Shown here: piece after piece, positions 27,389-37,024 of the stretch
Layout: each line of letters begins with the position of its first letter
How positions within the stretch are numbered: the stretch's first letter is position 1
Assembly (NCBI GenBank): GCA_016184345.1
Contig: JACPCV010000003.1
Span: 179,147 to 243,146, forward strand
Length of the DNA stretch: 64,000 nt
Direction of reading: 5' to 3'
DNA from: Candidatus Woesearchaeota archaeon
Lineage (GTDB): Archaea; Nanobdellota; Nanobdellia; Woesearchaeales; UBA10216
Translations under genes and position numbers: made by a program
Notes under the pieces: generated by a model
Database searches by the model: none
What the model was told of the DNA's origin: nothing
The model's input: the letters and a program-made list of their open reading frames with translations, nothing else

Positions 27389-27643
27389 ATGGGCAAACGG
27401 GGATCGTATGAGATTAAGAAGAGCATTCTGATGGCTGTTCGGGAGAAGCCAGCAAGCTACGCAGAGCTGGAAAGAAAAGTCAATACGGGGTTTAGGTCTA
27501 TTAAGAACAATTCAGAGGAACTTTCAGACTATGGCTATATTACTGTTGAAAGGGTGGAACGTGACCCCGCCAATGGCAGGCCTTCCTTTAAGGTGAAAAT
27601 CTCAGAAAGCGGACGCTCTTTCCTCAATAAGAAAGGAAAGTAA
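27389..27643 (+). CDS. Winged-helix transcriptional regulator
   Basis: KKSILMAVREKPASYAELERKVNTGFRSIKNNSEELSDYGYITVERVERDPANGRPSFKVKISESG. Confidence 0.75.
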   Translation: MGKRGSYEIKKSILMAVREKPASYAELERKVNTGFRSIKNNSEELSDYGYITVERVERDPANGRPSFKVKISESGRSFLNKKGK

Positions 27644-27647
27644 GAAA

Positions 27648-28226
27648 CTAATAGTAAGTGGCAACCTTTCTAGGGCTGCCTGTTTCTTTTAAGTCATTGT
27701 CTAAGCAGCATTTCTTGTATTTTGTTCCTGAGCCGCAGTGGCATGGGTCGTTTCTGCCAAGCTTTCTCTTTAAGTTCTCTCCTTTGAACCTAGAAATCCT
27801 TTCAGGGCCAAAGTATTCAAGTTTACGTGCATCCAATAGGCTTGCCATTTTGGCAGCATTTTCCTCATTTGCAGAAAACATGATGCTGTTTGGGAAAATG
27901 TAGGAAAAGAAATTTTCCCCCAGAAGGGCAAAACACATATCTGTTTCTTCATCCCAAAAAATACCTTTCTTGTTTTCAAGTAATTTCAAATTCTCTTCAA
28001 TCTTGGAGTATTCAATATCAGAGATATCAACAATAGTGCCATCGTCGGTTTTTACTATTTTGAGGTTCTTATTGTTGATAAAATTCAATAGCGCGTCAAC
28101 AACTTTAGAGTGCTCTTGTTCGCGTTTTAATAGAAGCCCGTCTTTAAGCTCAATGTAATGAGTAAAGCTAGATTCTTTTTCCAGCTCTTCAATTTTTTTG
28201 CCAATAAAGGAAGTTACATCCGTCAT
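27648..28226 (-). CDS. SEC-C motif zinc-binding protein
   Basis: C-terminal LGRNDPCHCGSGTKYKKCCL; start MTDVTSF preferred over track start. Confidence 0.8.
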   Translation of the reverse strand: MTDVTSFIGKKIEELEKESSFTHYIELKDGLLLKREQEHSKVVDALLNFINNKNLKIVKTDDGTIVDISDIEYSKIEENLKLLENKKGIFWDEETDMCFALLGENFFSYIFPNSIMFSANEENAAKMASLLDARKLEYFGPERISRFKGENLKRKLGRNDPCHCGSGTKYKKCCLDNDLKETGSPRKVATYY

Positions 28227-29614
28227 AACTTGAGTACCTTCTCCCAGTGTCTGCACACTTTCTCGGTTTTCTCTGCTGCTATTCCGGTGTATTTTTCAGG
28301 GCTCTGGAGCAGCTTCAGCTGTTCCTTCGTCAGCTTTTTCAGGTACGGCTGCGCAACCGCATCGTTAAAAAGGACTTCTTGGAATGTTTTTTGCAGCTGC
28401 TGCGATAAAAGCGTTAGTTTCCTGACGTATTCGTGCGAGTCAGGGTGCCCGGCAGCAGCCAGGAGGATGTATGCCGGTTCTGCTGCTATGATTCCTTTTC
28501 CCATTTCAAAGTTTTTCCTGATGTTCTCTTTCACCACTATCAGCTTTTCCATTGCAGAGTTCAGCCTTTTTGCTGCAATAAATGTTGCAGCAATGATCTC
28601 AGGCAAAAATCGTGATGATGCAGAATTTGTCAAATCTCTTTGGTGCTCTGATACCTGGTCAGCATAGACAGTCATCATCCTTGGCATGAACTCCTTCCAT
28701 AGCGATTTTACGTTCTCAAAGTTTATCGGGTTCCGCTTGTGCGGCATTGTGCTGCTTCCGACCTGCTCTGCCCCGAACTGCTCGGCAACTTCTCCTACTT
28801 CCGTCCTTTGAAGGTGCCTCATGTCATCAGCGACATTTGCCATTACCCCGAATGCTGAAACAACGGCGTGCATAAGGTCAGCTGCAAACTCCGGCTCAAC
28901 TATCTGCGTTGAGTGCGTTGCCGGCTTCAGCCCGAGCTTTTTCAGCACAGAAGCCTCAAACTCCTCTGCATCCTTCACCAGCAGGGATGAGGCGTTGTAT
29001 GCTCCCACAGCTCCTGCGAACTTCCCCCGCATGTTATTTGCGGCAGCCGCAGCTGCAGCTATTCTCCCTCCCAGCCTTGAAACATAAGAAGCAATTGTGA
29101 ACCCGAAAGTGATGGGCTCTGCGTGTTGTCCATGTGTCCTTCCAATCTGGAGCGTGTTCTTCTCCCTTCTGGCAATTTTAATGAGTGTTTTCTCCAATTG
29201 CAGCAGTTGTGGCAGCAGCGCATTTATTGCCGCATCTTTAAGCCGCAGCGATTCAGCGGTTGAGATTATGTCGTTGGATGTTGCTGTAAAGTGCACGTAC
29301 GGCTTTGCTTCGTTGCTGACCTTGTTGCGTATGCAGTTTACCAGTGCGCGGATGTTGTGCTTTATCCTCTTTTCTTCCTCATAAACCTCGGCGGCTGTTA
29401 CTGTTTTCGCAGCCTTCTCGACTTCGTCAGCCACTTTCCTGCTGCAGATTTTCTTCTCCGCAAGCGTTTTTACCAGTGCAGCCTCAACCATGAGCTGGTA
29501 TTTTATTGCTGCCGTTTCTGGCAGGTATGGCTGCAGCTTTTCAAACACTTCCTTGTCGTTGCCGTAGTAGCGGTAGTCAAGCGGGCTTATTGAGTCAAAC
29601 GTGTCCATTTTCAT
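28223..29614 (-). CDS. purB: Adenylosuccinate lyase
   Basis: ISPLDYRYYG, GRTHGQHAEPITFG, GSSTMPHKRNPINFENV. Confidence 0.96.
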   Translation of the reverse strand: MKMDTFDSISPLDYRYYGNDKEVFEKLQPYLPETAAIKYQLMVEAALVKTLAEKKICSRKVADEVEKAAKTVTAAEVYEEEKRIKHNIRALVNCIRNKVSNEAKPYVHFTATSNDIISTAESLRLKDAAINALLPQLLQLEKTLIKIARREKNTLQIGRTHGQHAEPITFGFTIASYVSRLGGRIAAAAAAANNMRGKFAGAVGAYNASSLLVKDAEEFEASVLKKLGLKPATHSTQIVEPEFAADLMHAVVSAFGVMANVADDMRHLQRTEVGEVAEQFGAEQVGSSTMPHKRNPINFENVKSLWKEFMPRMMTVYADQVSEHQRDLTNSASSRFLPEIIAATFIAAKRLNSAMEKLIVVKENIRKNFEMGKGIIAAEPAYILLAAAGHPDSHEYVRKLTLLSQQLQKTFQEVLFNDAVAQPYLKKLTKEQLKLLQSPEKYTGIAAEKTEKVCRHWEKVLKL

Positions 29615-30603
29615 TCCCTCAGGTATCCCTTGTTTATCAGGTTTTTCCTTATCCTGTCCAGCGGGTTTCCAGGTTGCACCTTGAGTTGTTGCCCGGTTAC
29701 GAGCTCGTAAGCTTCAATGTATCTCCTGGCCGCCTCCACCCTTATCTCGTCTGGTATTTTCGGGACAGCCCCTTTGCCGAGAAAGCCATTGTCTGCCAGC
29801 CACTTTCTTACGTATTCCTTGTCAATTTTTCTTTGTTCTTTTCCTGCTTTGAATAGCTCCTCGTAAGTGTCCATAAACCAAAAGCGGCTGCTGTCCGGGG
29901 TGTGAATCTCGTCAATTAGAGTTATTTTCCAGTTCTCATCGTAGCCGAACTCGTATTTTGTGTCAGCAAGTATTATGCCGTTCTTTGCGGCTGTTTTCTG
30001 CCCGAAGTCAAACAGCTTCGTGCTTATCTCGGCAATTTTGTCAAACTCTGCCGCAGTTAAAAGGCCGCGGTGGATTACGTCCTCTCTTGACACGGACTCG
30101 TCGTGCTGGCCCTTCTCTGCCTTTGTTGAAGGCGTCACCAGAGGCTTTGGCAGTTTCTGGTCCTTCTTCAATCCGTCAGGCAGCTTGTGGCCGCAAAATT
30201 CTCTTGCCCCGCGTTCGTAGTTGTACCACATTGAGGTTGTTGTCACGCCAGTAATATGCCCCCTTACGACAAACTCAACCATTATGGGCTTGCAGTTCCT
30301 GGCGACTGTGACGTTCGGGTCAGGGAAGTCAATGGCCGCGTTCTGAACTATTTGCTTTGTCTTTTCAAACCAGAACTGGCTCATCTGGTTAAGCACCTGC
30401 CCTTTGAAAGGCAGCGTTGTGAGCACAACATCAAAGGCAGATATCCTGTCTGTGGTTATCATTATCCTCTTGTCATCAAGGATGTAGTTGTCCCTGACCT
30501 TTCCAAAGTACTTTTTGGCCCTGCCGAAGTCAAAGTTCGTCTTCTCCAGAGTATTCATGAGCTGCTGCTTCAGTATTATCTCATTAACCATGTTGTTTAT
30601 CAT
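29611..30603 (-). CDS. purC: SAICAR synthetase
   Basis: GKVRDNYILDDKRIMITTDRISAFDVVL, VEFVVRGHITG, LIDEIHTPDSSRFW. Confidence 0.95.
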   Translation of the reverse strand: MINNMVNEIILKQQLMNTLEKTNFDFGRAKKYFGKVRDNYILDDKRIMITTDRISAFDVVLTTLPFKGQVLNQMSQFWFEKTKQIVQNAAIDFPDPNVTVARNCKPIMVEFVVRGHITGVTTTSMWYNYERGAREFCGHKLPDGLKKDQKLPKPLVTPSTKAEKGQHDESVSREDVIHRGLLTAAEFDKIAEISTKLFDFGQKTAAKNGIILADTKYEFGYDENWKITLIDEIHTPDSSRFWFMDTYEELFKAGKEQRKIDKEYVRKWLADNGFLGKGAVPKIPDEIRVEAARRYIEAYELVTGQQLKVQPGNPLDRIRKNLINKGYLRE

Positions 30604-31376
30604 CTCGCGCTTGCCTCCCTGTCAGCGTCCTCAACTTTCCTTCTCATATCCCACCGGTATTCTTTCAGCTTGTCATTAAGCCCCACTATCTCTGCAGCTG
30701 CAACTGCAGCATTCTCGCCCCTGTTGAGCCCGACCCACACGCCTTTTTTCGTTAGCTGCAGCAGCTTTACAGCATCAGCAGCTGTTTCCTTTTCAGTTGT
30801 CGGGCAGTAAATTGTCAAAGTGTCTGCAGCAGGGATTTTTCCCTCATTTATGTCAACAAAGCAGATGTTCATGGCGTCTTTTTCTATTTTGTCGCTGCAG
30901 CCGTAGGGAATTCCGAACTGCTTGAGGATTTCAACAGCCTTATCAACGGCTTTCTGGCTTTTGTTCCCTGCAGCAGCTATGTTGGCTTTCGTTGCTTTGT
31001 TGCTTGCGATTTTCATCGCGAAAGCTGCCGCTTCTTCTGGATTATTGACTCCTGTTGTAAGCACAGGTATTCCTGGGGGCATTTGGATGATGGACAAAAG
31101 CGCATCCAGCCCTTCAAAAGCTCCTTTAAGCGGCACGCCAATTACTGGCGTGGTTGTTTTTGCAGCCACAACGCCAGGCAGCGCGGCAGCAAGACCGGCA
31201 GCAGCTATTATTACGCTGTACTCCTTCTCGCCAAGTATTTTGTCAAGCAGTTCTGGTGTGCGGTGGGCTGAGCACACCCTCATCTCGCATTTAACTTTGT
31301 TTTTTTCCAGCACTGCCGCAGCTTTCTTCATGACGTCAACGTCTGACTTGCTTGCAGCAATTATGAGCACTGTCAT
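30600..31376 (-). CDS. purE: Phosphoribosylaminoimidazole carboxylase/mutase
   Basis: SKSDVDVMKKAAAVLEKNKVKCEMRVCSAHRTPELL...VIIAAAGLAAALPGVVAAKTTTPVIGVPL. Confidence 0.93.
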   Translation of the reverse strand: MTVLIIAASKSDVDVMKKAAAVLEKNKVKCEMRVCSAHRTPELLDKILGEKEYSVIIAAAGLAAALPGVVAAKTTTPVIGVPLKGAFEGLDALLSIIQMPPGIPVLTTGVNNPEEAAAFAMKIASNKATKANIAAAGNKSQKAVDKAVEILKQFGIPYGCSDKIEKDAMNICFVDINEGKIPAADTLTIYCPTTEKETAADAVKLLQLTKKGVWVGLNRGENAAVAAAEIVGLNDKLKEYRWDMRRKVEDADREASAR

Positions 31377-31377
31377 C

Positions 31378-32163
31378 CTACACCAGCTCCTTTTTGGCGT
31401 GTTCTGCCATGTTCCTGAAAATCCTCAGCCCGTCTCCTTCCTCAGGCAGGTTCTCCCGTGTCCATCTTGGGTGTGTGTATCTTGTCACGAACTTCTCGGG
31501 GTGGGGCATCATGCCGAAAACATTTCCCTGCTTGTTTGTTATCGCAGCTATGCTGTATAGTGAGCCATTGGGGTTTTTTGGGTATTCTGCAGTTTCATTG
31601 CCTTTCTCGTCGCAGTATTTCAGCTTTACAAGCTTTTCCTTCTGCAGGTGCTGCATTACTTCTGCATTTGCCACGAACTTTCCCTCGCCGTGGTTGATTG
31701 GCAGGTAAATCTGCCTTATTCCTCTCGTGAATATTGAGTCGTTTTCTGCCTTCAGGTAAATCCAGTGGTCTTCAAACTTTCCTGAATCGTTGTTTGTGAG
31801 CGTGGCTTCCTGGGCGTACAGCCAGCTTAGTGCCGGGAGCAGCCCCATTTTTATGATTACCTGGAAGCCGTTGCATATTCCTATCACCAGCTTTCCTGAG
31901 TCAATGAATTCCTGCAGCGGCTGCCTGAGCTTTATCGCAAGCTGGTTTGCAAGCACCTTCCCGCTTCCAAGGTCGTCTCCGTAGCTGAACCCGCCGGGTA
32001 TTGCGAGGATGTGGTAATCTTCAAGCCTCTTTTTACCAGTTATGAGCTCGTTGATGTGCACCTGCTCTGCTGCTGCCCCTGCCAGTTCAAAGGCGAGTGC
32101 TGTTTCGTTGTTGCAGTTTGTGCCTGCTGCCCTTAGCACGAGCGCTTTCGGTGTTTTTACCAT
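31378..32163 (-). CDS. purQ: FGAM synthase subunit I (amidotransferase)
   Basis: RAAGTNCNNETALAFELAGA, PGGFSYGDDLGSGKVLA, GICNGFQVIIKMGLLP, MPHPEKF; start overlaps purL stop. Confidence 0.95.
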   Translation of the reverse strand: MVKTPKALVLRAAGTNCNNETALAFELAGAAAEQVHINELITGKKRLEDYHILAIPGGFSYGDDLGSGKVLANQLAIKLRQPLQEFIDSGKLVIGICNGFQVIIKMGLLPALSWLYAQEATLTNNDSGKFEDHWIYLKAENDSIFTRGIRQIYLPINHGEGKFVANAEVMQHLQKEKLVKLKYCDEKGNETAEYPKNPNGSLYSIAAITNKQGNVFGMMPHPEKFVTRYTHPRWTRENLPEEGDGLRIFRNMAEHAKKELV

Positions 32164-35105
32164 TTCAGTGTTTCCTGCCATGCCTCTTTTAGTTCAGCCA
32201 GGCCAGCATCTATTATTTTTCCCCTGCTGCCTCTGATTACAAGCCGCTTTCCTTTCGTCTTTCCAACCAGCCCGTAGCTGCTTCCGTTTTTTTTCATTGC
32301 AGCCTCAAATGCAGCCTCTTTCCCTTTTTCAACTTCTGCGATGAACCTTGTCTGTGATTCTGAGAACAGTGCAATCTCGTCGGTTATGCTGCTGGTGTGG
32401 GGTATGCTTCTAAGTTCAGCTTCTGCCCCAATCCCTCCTGCAAAGCACATTTCAGCCAGGGCTACGGCAAGGCCTCCTTCGCTTATGTCGTGGCAGGCAA
32501 GCACAGCCCTTCCCCTTATGGTCTCCTCAACAGCTTCAAACACCCTTTTGCTTTTTTCTGCCTCAACAGCAGGGGCATTTCCCTCTTCCAAGCTGCTGCC
32601 AATCAGCTCATTGTAGTGGCTGCCGCCCATCTCATCCTTTGTCTCGCCAACAATGTAGATGCTGCTGCCTTCCTTTTTGATGTCAATTGTGACTATGTTT
32701 TCAATGTCGTCAATGATGGCAACTGCTGAAATTAGCAGCGTATCCAGTATGGGTATTTTCTTTCCATTGCTTACAACCTCATTGTGCAGGCTGTCCTTTC
32801 CTGATATGAACGGCGTGCCGTAGGCAACAGCAATGTCCTTGCAGGCCTTTGCTGCCATTACAAGGCTTCCCAGCCGCTCTTCCTCGTCAGTGTTTGCCCA
32901 GCAGAAGTTGTCAAGTATGGCTGTCCTGCCCAGGCTTCCTCCTGTTGCAACAATGTTCCGCAATGCTTCATCTATTGCTGCTGCCGCCATATTATACGGG
33001 CTTATTGCGCCGTATCTTGGGTTTATCCCATTGGAAACAGCAACGGCCTTCCTGCTCCCGAAAACAGGCCTGACCACAGCTGCGTCGCTTGGCCCGTCGT
33101 TTTCAGCGCCGGTGAGTGGCTTTACTATCGTGTTTGCCTGCACTTCGTGGTCGTACTGCCTTATGGCCCATTCCTTGCTTGCGATTGTAGGCATTGCCAG
33201 GAGTTTTCTCAGGATTTCGTTGTAGTTGCGGCTGCCTGATTTTTTTTGCTGTGGCTGCCATGGCTTTTTTTCACGGTATACGGCCTTTCTTTTCATTTTT
33301 GGCAGGCCGTTGTGCAAAAAGTCCATTCCCAGCTCTGCAACTGCCTTCCCTTTGTGTTTTACCACGAGCTTTCTTGTTGCGGTGAATTTTCCAATAACAG
33401 ATATTCCTGCCCCTTCCTTTTCGCATATCTCCCTTACCTGCTGCAGCTTTTTCTCAGGCACAGCCAGCACCATCCTTTCCTGCGATTCTGAAAGCCAGAT
33501 TTCCCACGGCTTCATGCCCCTATGCTTTAGCTTCGCGTTAGTAAGTTCAACCTCTGCCCCCAGGTCCTTTCCCATCTCTCCGACTGCAGAGCTGAACCCG
33601 CCAGCTCCACAGTCTGTGATTGCCGAGTAAAGCCGCTTGTCCCTGGCTTCAAGTATTGCATCCATCATCTTTTTCTCTTCTATCGCGTTGCCAATCTGTA
33701 CTACTGTGGTGCTTGTTCCTTCCTTAAGTTCTGTTGAAGAGAACGTTGCTCCGTGCAGGCCGTCCTTGCCTGTTTTTCCCCCAATTACAACTATCAGGTC
33801 TCCTGCTGAGGGCTTTTTTTGCACTGCCCAGGGCGGCATTATCCCTGCTGTTCCGCAGTAGACGAGCGGTGCGAGGTAGCTGTTGTGGAATGTTATTGAG
33901 CCGTTTATTGTTGGTATTCCCATCCTGTTGCCGTAGTCCCTTACGCCAGCTACCACTCCCTTGAATGTTCGTTTGGGGTGCAATACGTTTTTTGGCAGCT
34001 TCTCGCTGTAGCCTGGCATTCCGAAGCAGAAAACGTCTGTGTTGAATATTGGCTTTGCGCCCATGCCTGCGCCGAGGACGTCCCTTATTACCCCTCCTAT
34101 GCCTGTCCCGGCTCCTCCGTAAGGGTCTAGTGCTGATGGGTGGTTGTGCGTTTCCACCTTGAATGCGATGCAGTTCTCGTTATCAAGCTTTATTATTCCT
34201 GCATTGTCCTTGAACACTGAAATCAGGTTGTCTTTCCACTCTTTTCTTTTCGCGATTTCGTTTGTTGCGGCAACAATGGTTTCCTTGAACAGGTTGCCGA
34301 TGTTTTCAGTCCTGATTTTTTTGCCTTTGCCGTCATAAACGTCAAATTCTACCTCGCTGTTGAATGTTTTGTGCTTGCAGTGCTCGCTCCACGTCTGCGC
34401 TATCGTTTCCAGTTCTATGTCTGTTGGGTCCCTTCGCAGCTTCCTGAAGTATGCCTGTATGGCTTTCATTTCCCCGAGCGACAGCGAGAGCGTGTTGTCC
34501 TGGCTTATTTTCCTGAGCTCCCTGTCTTCGGCTTTCCTTATTTTTACCGTTGCAACTGGCTCGCTGTTTTCTTCTGCTGTTGCGTATCGACCCGAGGTCG
34601 ATAGCACATTCAGCTCGCTGCTGAATTGTGGTATTGTCTTAAGGAAGGCGTTGACGTTGACGTGCTCAAACCCGTAGCCGTACTGCTGCGTGTTCTCGTT
34701 TGAGAGCAGCTGCTCGCATATTGCCTTTATTTCCTCTTCTTTCGCGCCTTTTACCTCATACTTTTGCATTATCACTGCCGAATTTGCTGCCAGGCCGAGG
34801 TCTTCAACCAGCTTCAGCACGCTCTGTTCCGCAGGGTCGGTTATCTGCGGCTTGTACCTTACTATTACTATCCACGCCCCTTTTGAGTATAGCCTGCTGT
34901 TTATGCTGAAGTCCTGCACTATGGTGTCAGCCATTGCCCTGCCTATGAGCTCTGCCTCTTTTGTGGTGTAGCTGCCGTCGATGATGTAAATGTCGCTGGT
35001 TTCAGGAATTTCGGCCTTTAGCCCTAGCTCTTCCCTTGCAGCCTGCTGCAGGGCTTCCTTCCTGACGTCCCTTGCAGTGTCCTTTGTTTTGATTTCAATC
35101 CACAT
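32157..35105 (-). CDS. purL: FGAM synthase PurL with N-terminal PurS-like extension
   Basis: N-terminal ~160 aa PurS-like; then LRRDPTDIELETIAQTWSEHCKHKTF, KVETHNHPSALDPYGGAGTGIGGVIRDVLG. Confidence 0.92.
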   Translation of the reverse strand: MWIEIKTKDTARDVRKEALQQAAREELGLKAEIPETSDIYIIDGSYTTKEAELIGRAMADTIVQDFSINSRLYSKGAWIVIVRYKPQITDPAEQSVLKLVEDLGLAANSAVIMQKYEVKGAKEEEIKAICEQLLSNENTQQYGYGFEHVNVNAFLKTIPQFSSELNVLSTSGRYATAEENSEPVATVKIRKAEDRELRKISQDNTLSLSLGEMKAIQAYFRKLRRDPTDIELETIAQTWSEHCKHKTFNSEVEFDVYDGKGKKIRTENIGNLFKETIVAATNEIAKRKEWKDNLISVFKDNAGIIKLDNENCIAFKVETHNHPSALDPYGGAGTGIGGVIRDVLGAGMGAKPIFNTDVFCFGMPGYSEKLPKNVLHPKRTFKGVVAGVRDYGNRMGIPTINGSITFHNSYLAPLVYCGTAGIMPPWAVQKKPSAGDLIVVIGGKTGKDGLHGATFSSTELKEGTSTTVVQIGNAIEEKKMMDAILEARDKRLYSAITDCGAGGFSSAVGEMGKDLGAEVELTNAKLKHRGMKPWEIWLSESQERMVLAVPEKKLQQVREICEKEGAGISVIGKFTATRKLVVKHKGKAVAELGMDFLHNGLPKMKRKAVYREKKPWQPQQKKSGSRNYNEILRKLLAMPTIASKEWAIRQYDHEVQANTIVKPLTGAENDGPSDAAVVRPVFGSRKAVAVSNGINPRYGAISPYNMAAAAIDEALRNIVATGGSLGRTAILDNFCWANTDEEERLGSLVMAAKACKDIAVAYGTPFISGKDSLHNEVVSNGKKIPILDTLLISAVAIIDDIENIVTIDIKKEGSSIYIVGETKDEMGGSHYNELIGSSLEEGNAPAVEAEKSKRVFEAVEETIRGRAVLACHDISEGGLAVALAEMCFAGGIGAEAELRSIPHTSSITDEIALFSESQTRFIAEVEKGKEAAFEAAMKKNGSSYGLVGKTKGKRLVIRGSRGKIIDAGLAELKEAWQETLKW

Positions 35106-36102
35106 AATTCACACCGCTTCCACGAATTACCTTTCCGATAACATAAGCCTTCTCTCCCAGTTGCCGCAGCTGCTGCAATGCTCCGGCTGCATCATCTTTG
35201 CCAACAGCGTACACATATCCGATTCCCATGTTGAATGTGTTGTGCATTTCATCAGTTGCAATGTCCCCTTTTTTCCTGATTATTTCAAAGATTGGCAGCG
35301 GCTTCCAGCTTTTCCTGTCTAGCTCTGCCCCAAGCCCTTTTGGCAGTATCCTTGGAAGGTTCTTGCGGAAGCTGCCTCCTGTTATGTGGGCTATTCCCTT
35401 TATCCTGTGCTTCTCCATTACAGCTGTTGTTGTTTTGAGGTAGTTCCTGTGCGGCTTCATCAGCATTTCCGCAGCCTCGGCAGTTAAGCTGAGCTTTCCA
35501 TCCTTAATCAGCTTCCTTACAAGGCTGTACCCGTTTGAGTGCAGGCCTGTTGATGCGATGCCTATGAGTGCATCCCCTTCTTTTATTCTGCGGCCATCAA
35601 TCATTTCTTTCTTTTCCGCAGCTCCGAGTATGAATCCTACGACATCAACTGCCCTGTCGTGGTAAACGTCAGGCATTTCCGCAGTCTCTCCTCCAACGAA
35701 AATTATGCCGTTCTCCCTGCAGCAGTTGCTGGCGCTTTTCACGATGCGCTCAATTACTGCATCGTTGAGCTTGCTGCTCGCGATGTAATCCGAGAAGCAA
35801 ATGGGCTTTGCACCCATAGTGAGTATGTCGTTGATGCAGTGGTTGACTATGTCCTCGCCTACGCCTTCCCACCTGTCAAGCTCGGCTGCCAGGAGGGTTT
35901 TCGTTCCCACGCCATCCGTGTTAAAAGCGAGGACGGGCTCCTCATACTTTTTCAGCTCTGCCGCGCTTACGACCAGCCCCTTGAACAGGGTTTCGCTGCT
36001 GATTACACGGGTGTCATGCGTTCCTTTGATGTGTTCCTTTATCTTTTTCAGCAGCACATTCTTCTTTTCAATGTCCACGCCTGCTTCCTTGTAGGTTGTC
36101 AT
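35095..36102 (-). CDS. purM: Phosphoribosylformylglycinamidine cyclo-ligase
   Basis: MTTYKEAGVDIEKKN, DGVGTKTLLA, GGETAEMPDVY, HITGGSFRKNLPRILP. Confidence 0.95.
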   Translation of the reverse strand: MTTYKEAGVDIEKKNVLLKKIKEHIKGTHDTRVISSETLFKGLVVSAAELKKYEEPVLAFNTDGVGTKTLLAAELDRWEGVGEDIVNHCINDILTMGAKPICFSDYIASSKLNDAVIERIVKSASNCCRENGIIFVGGETAEMPDVYHDRAVDVVGFILGAAEKKEMIDGRRIKEGDALIGIASTGLHSNGYSLVRKLIKDGKLSLTAEAAEMLMKPHRNYLKTTTAVMEKHRIKGIAHITGGSFRKNLPRILPKGLGAELDRKSWKPLPIFEIIRKKGDIATDEMHNTFNMGIGYVYAVGKDDAAGALQQLRQLGEKAYVIGKVIRGSGVNYVD

Positions 36103-36106
36103 TTTG

Positions 36107-37009
36107 TTAGTTCTCAGTTTTTTGATTGACCCCCAAGTCGCTGTTGCGACTGGGCCCAGTCGACAGCTGTCGACTTGGGTTTTTCCTAAAAAGGTCAAGC
36201 GTATTCTCTATCAGCATCGCAACCGTCATAGGCCCCACTCCTTTTGGCACAGGGGTGATGTAGCCTGCTTTCCTGCTGACTGTCTCAAAGTCAACGTCGC
36301 CAACCAGCTTTCCATCAACCCTGTTTATGCCAACGTCAATCACAACTGCTCCCTCTTTCACCATGTCTGCTGTGACAAGCTTTGGCTTTCCTGCTGCAAC
36401 GACAAGGATGTCAGCGTTCCTTGTGTGCTTTGCCAGGTCTGTTGTTTTGCTGTGGCAGACTGTTACGGTAGCATCGCGGTTAAGCAGCATGAGCGCAACC
36501 GGCTTCCCTACAATGTTGCTCCTCCCTATTACAACAGCGTTTTTCCCCAGGATTTCTATTTTATACTCCTCAAGCAGCCTTATAACGCCTTTTGGCGTGC
36601 ACGGCACTGATGCTTCCTTTCCGGAAACAAGCTTCCCTATGTTTTCAGGGCTGAACCCGTCAACGTCCTTCTCAAGGGCAATCGCAGCCAGTATTTTTTC
36701 CTCGCTGATGTGCTTGGGCAGTGGCATTTGCACAAGTATCGCGTGTATCTTTTTATTCTCGTTTAATTTCCCAATCAGCTGCAGCAATTCCTTCTCAGTG
36801 GTTGAGTCTGGCAGCTTGTAGAGCTCGGAGTAGATGCCCACCTCGTCGCACGTCTTTCTCTTTATGTCAACGTAAACCTTTGATGCCGGATTTTCCCCAA
36901 CAAGTATAGCTGCGAGGCCGGGCTTGCTTTTCAATTTAGCCACTTCTGCCTTTATTCTTGCCCGGATTTTCTCTGCAACAGTTTTCCCGTCAATTATTAC
37001 GGCTGCCAT
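36107..37009 (-). CDS. folD: Methylenetetrahydrofolate dehydrogenase/cyclohydrolase
   Basis: LVGENPASKVYVDIKRKTCDEVGI, VQMPLPKHI, VIGRSNIVGKPVALML, PVPKGVGPMTVAMLIENT; unusual C-terminal tail encoded by a palindrome. Confidence 0.95.
   Translation of the reverse strand: MAAVIIDGKTVAEKIRARIKAEVAKLKSKPGLAAILVGENPASKVYVDIKRKTCDEVGIYSELYKLPDSTTEKELLQLIGKLNENKKIHAILVQMPLPKHISEEKILAAIALEKDVDGFSPENIGKLVSGKEASVPCTPKGVIRLLEEYKIEILGKNAVVIGRSNIVGKPVALMLLNRDATVTVCHSKTTDLAKHTRNADILVVAAGKPKLVTADMVKEGAVVIDVGINRVDGKLVGDVDFETVSRKAGYITPVPKGVGPMTVAMLIENTLDLFRKNPSRQLSTGPSRNSDLGVNQKTEN
36125..36198. repeat. Palindromic element bounded by TTGACC...GGTCAA at folD 3' end / purM 5' region
   Basis: CCCAAGTCGctgttgCGACTGGG then CCCAGTCGacagctgtCGACTTGGG (36132-36179). 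Confidence 0.65.
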
Positions 37010-37024
37010 TCTTCACCTTTCAAC

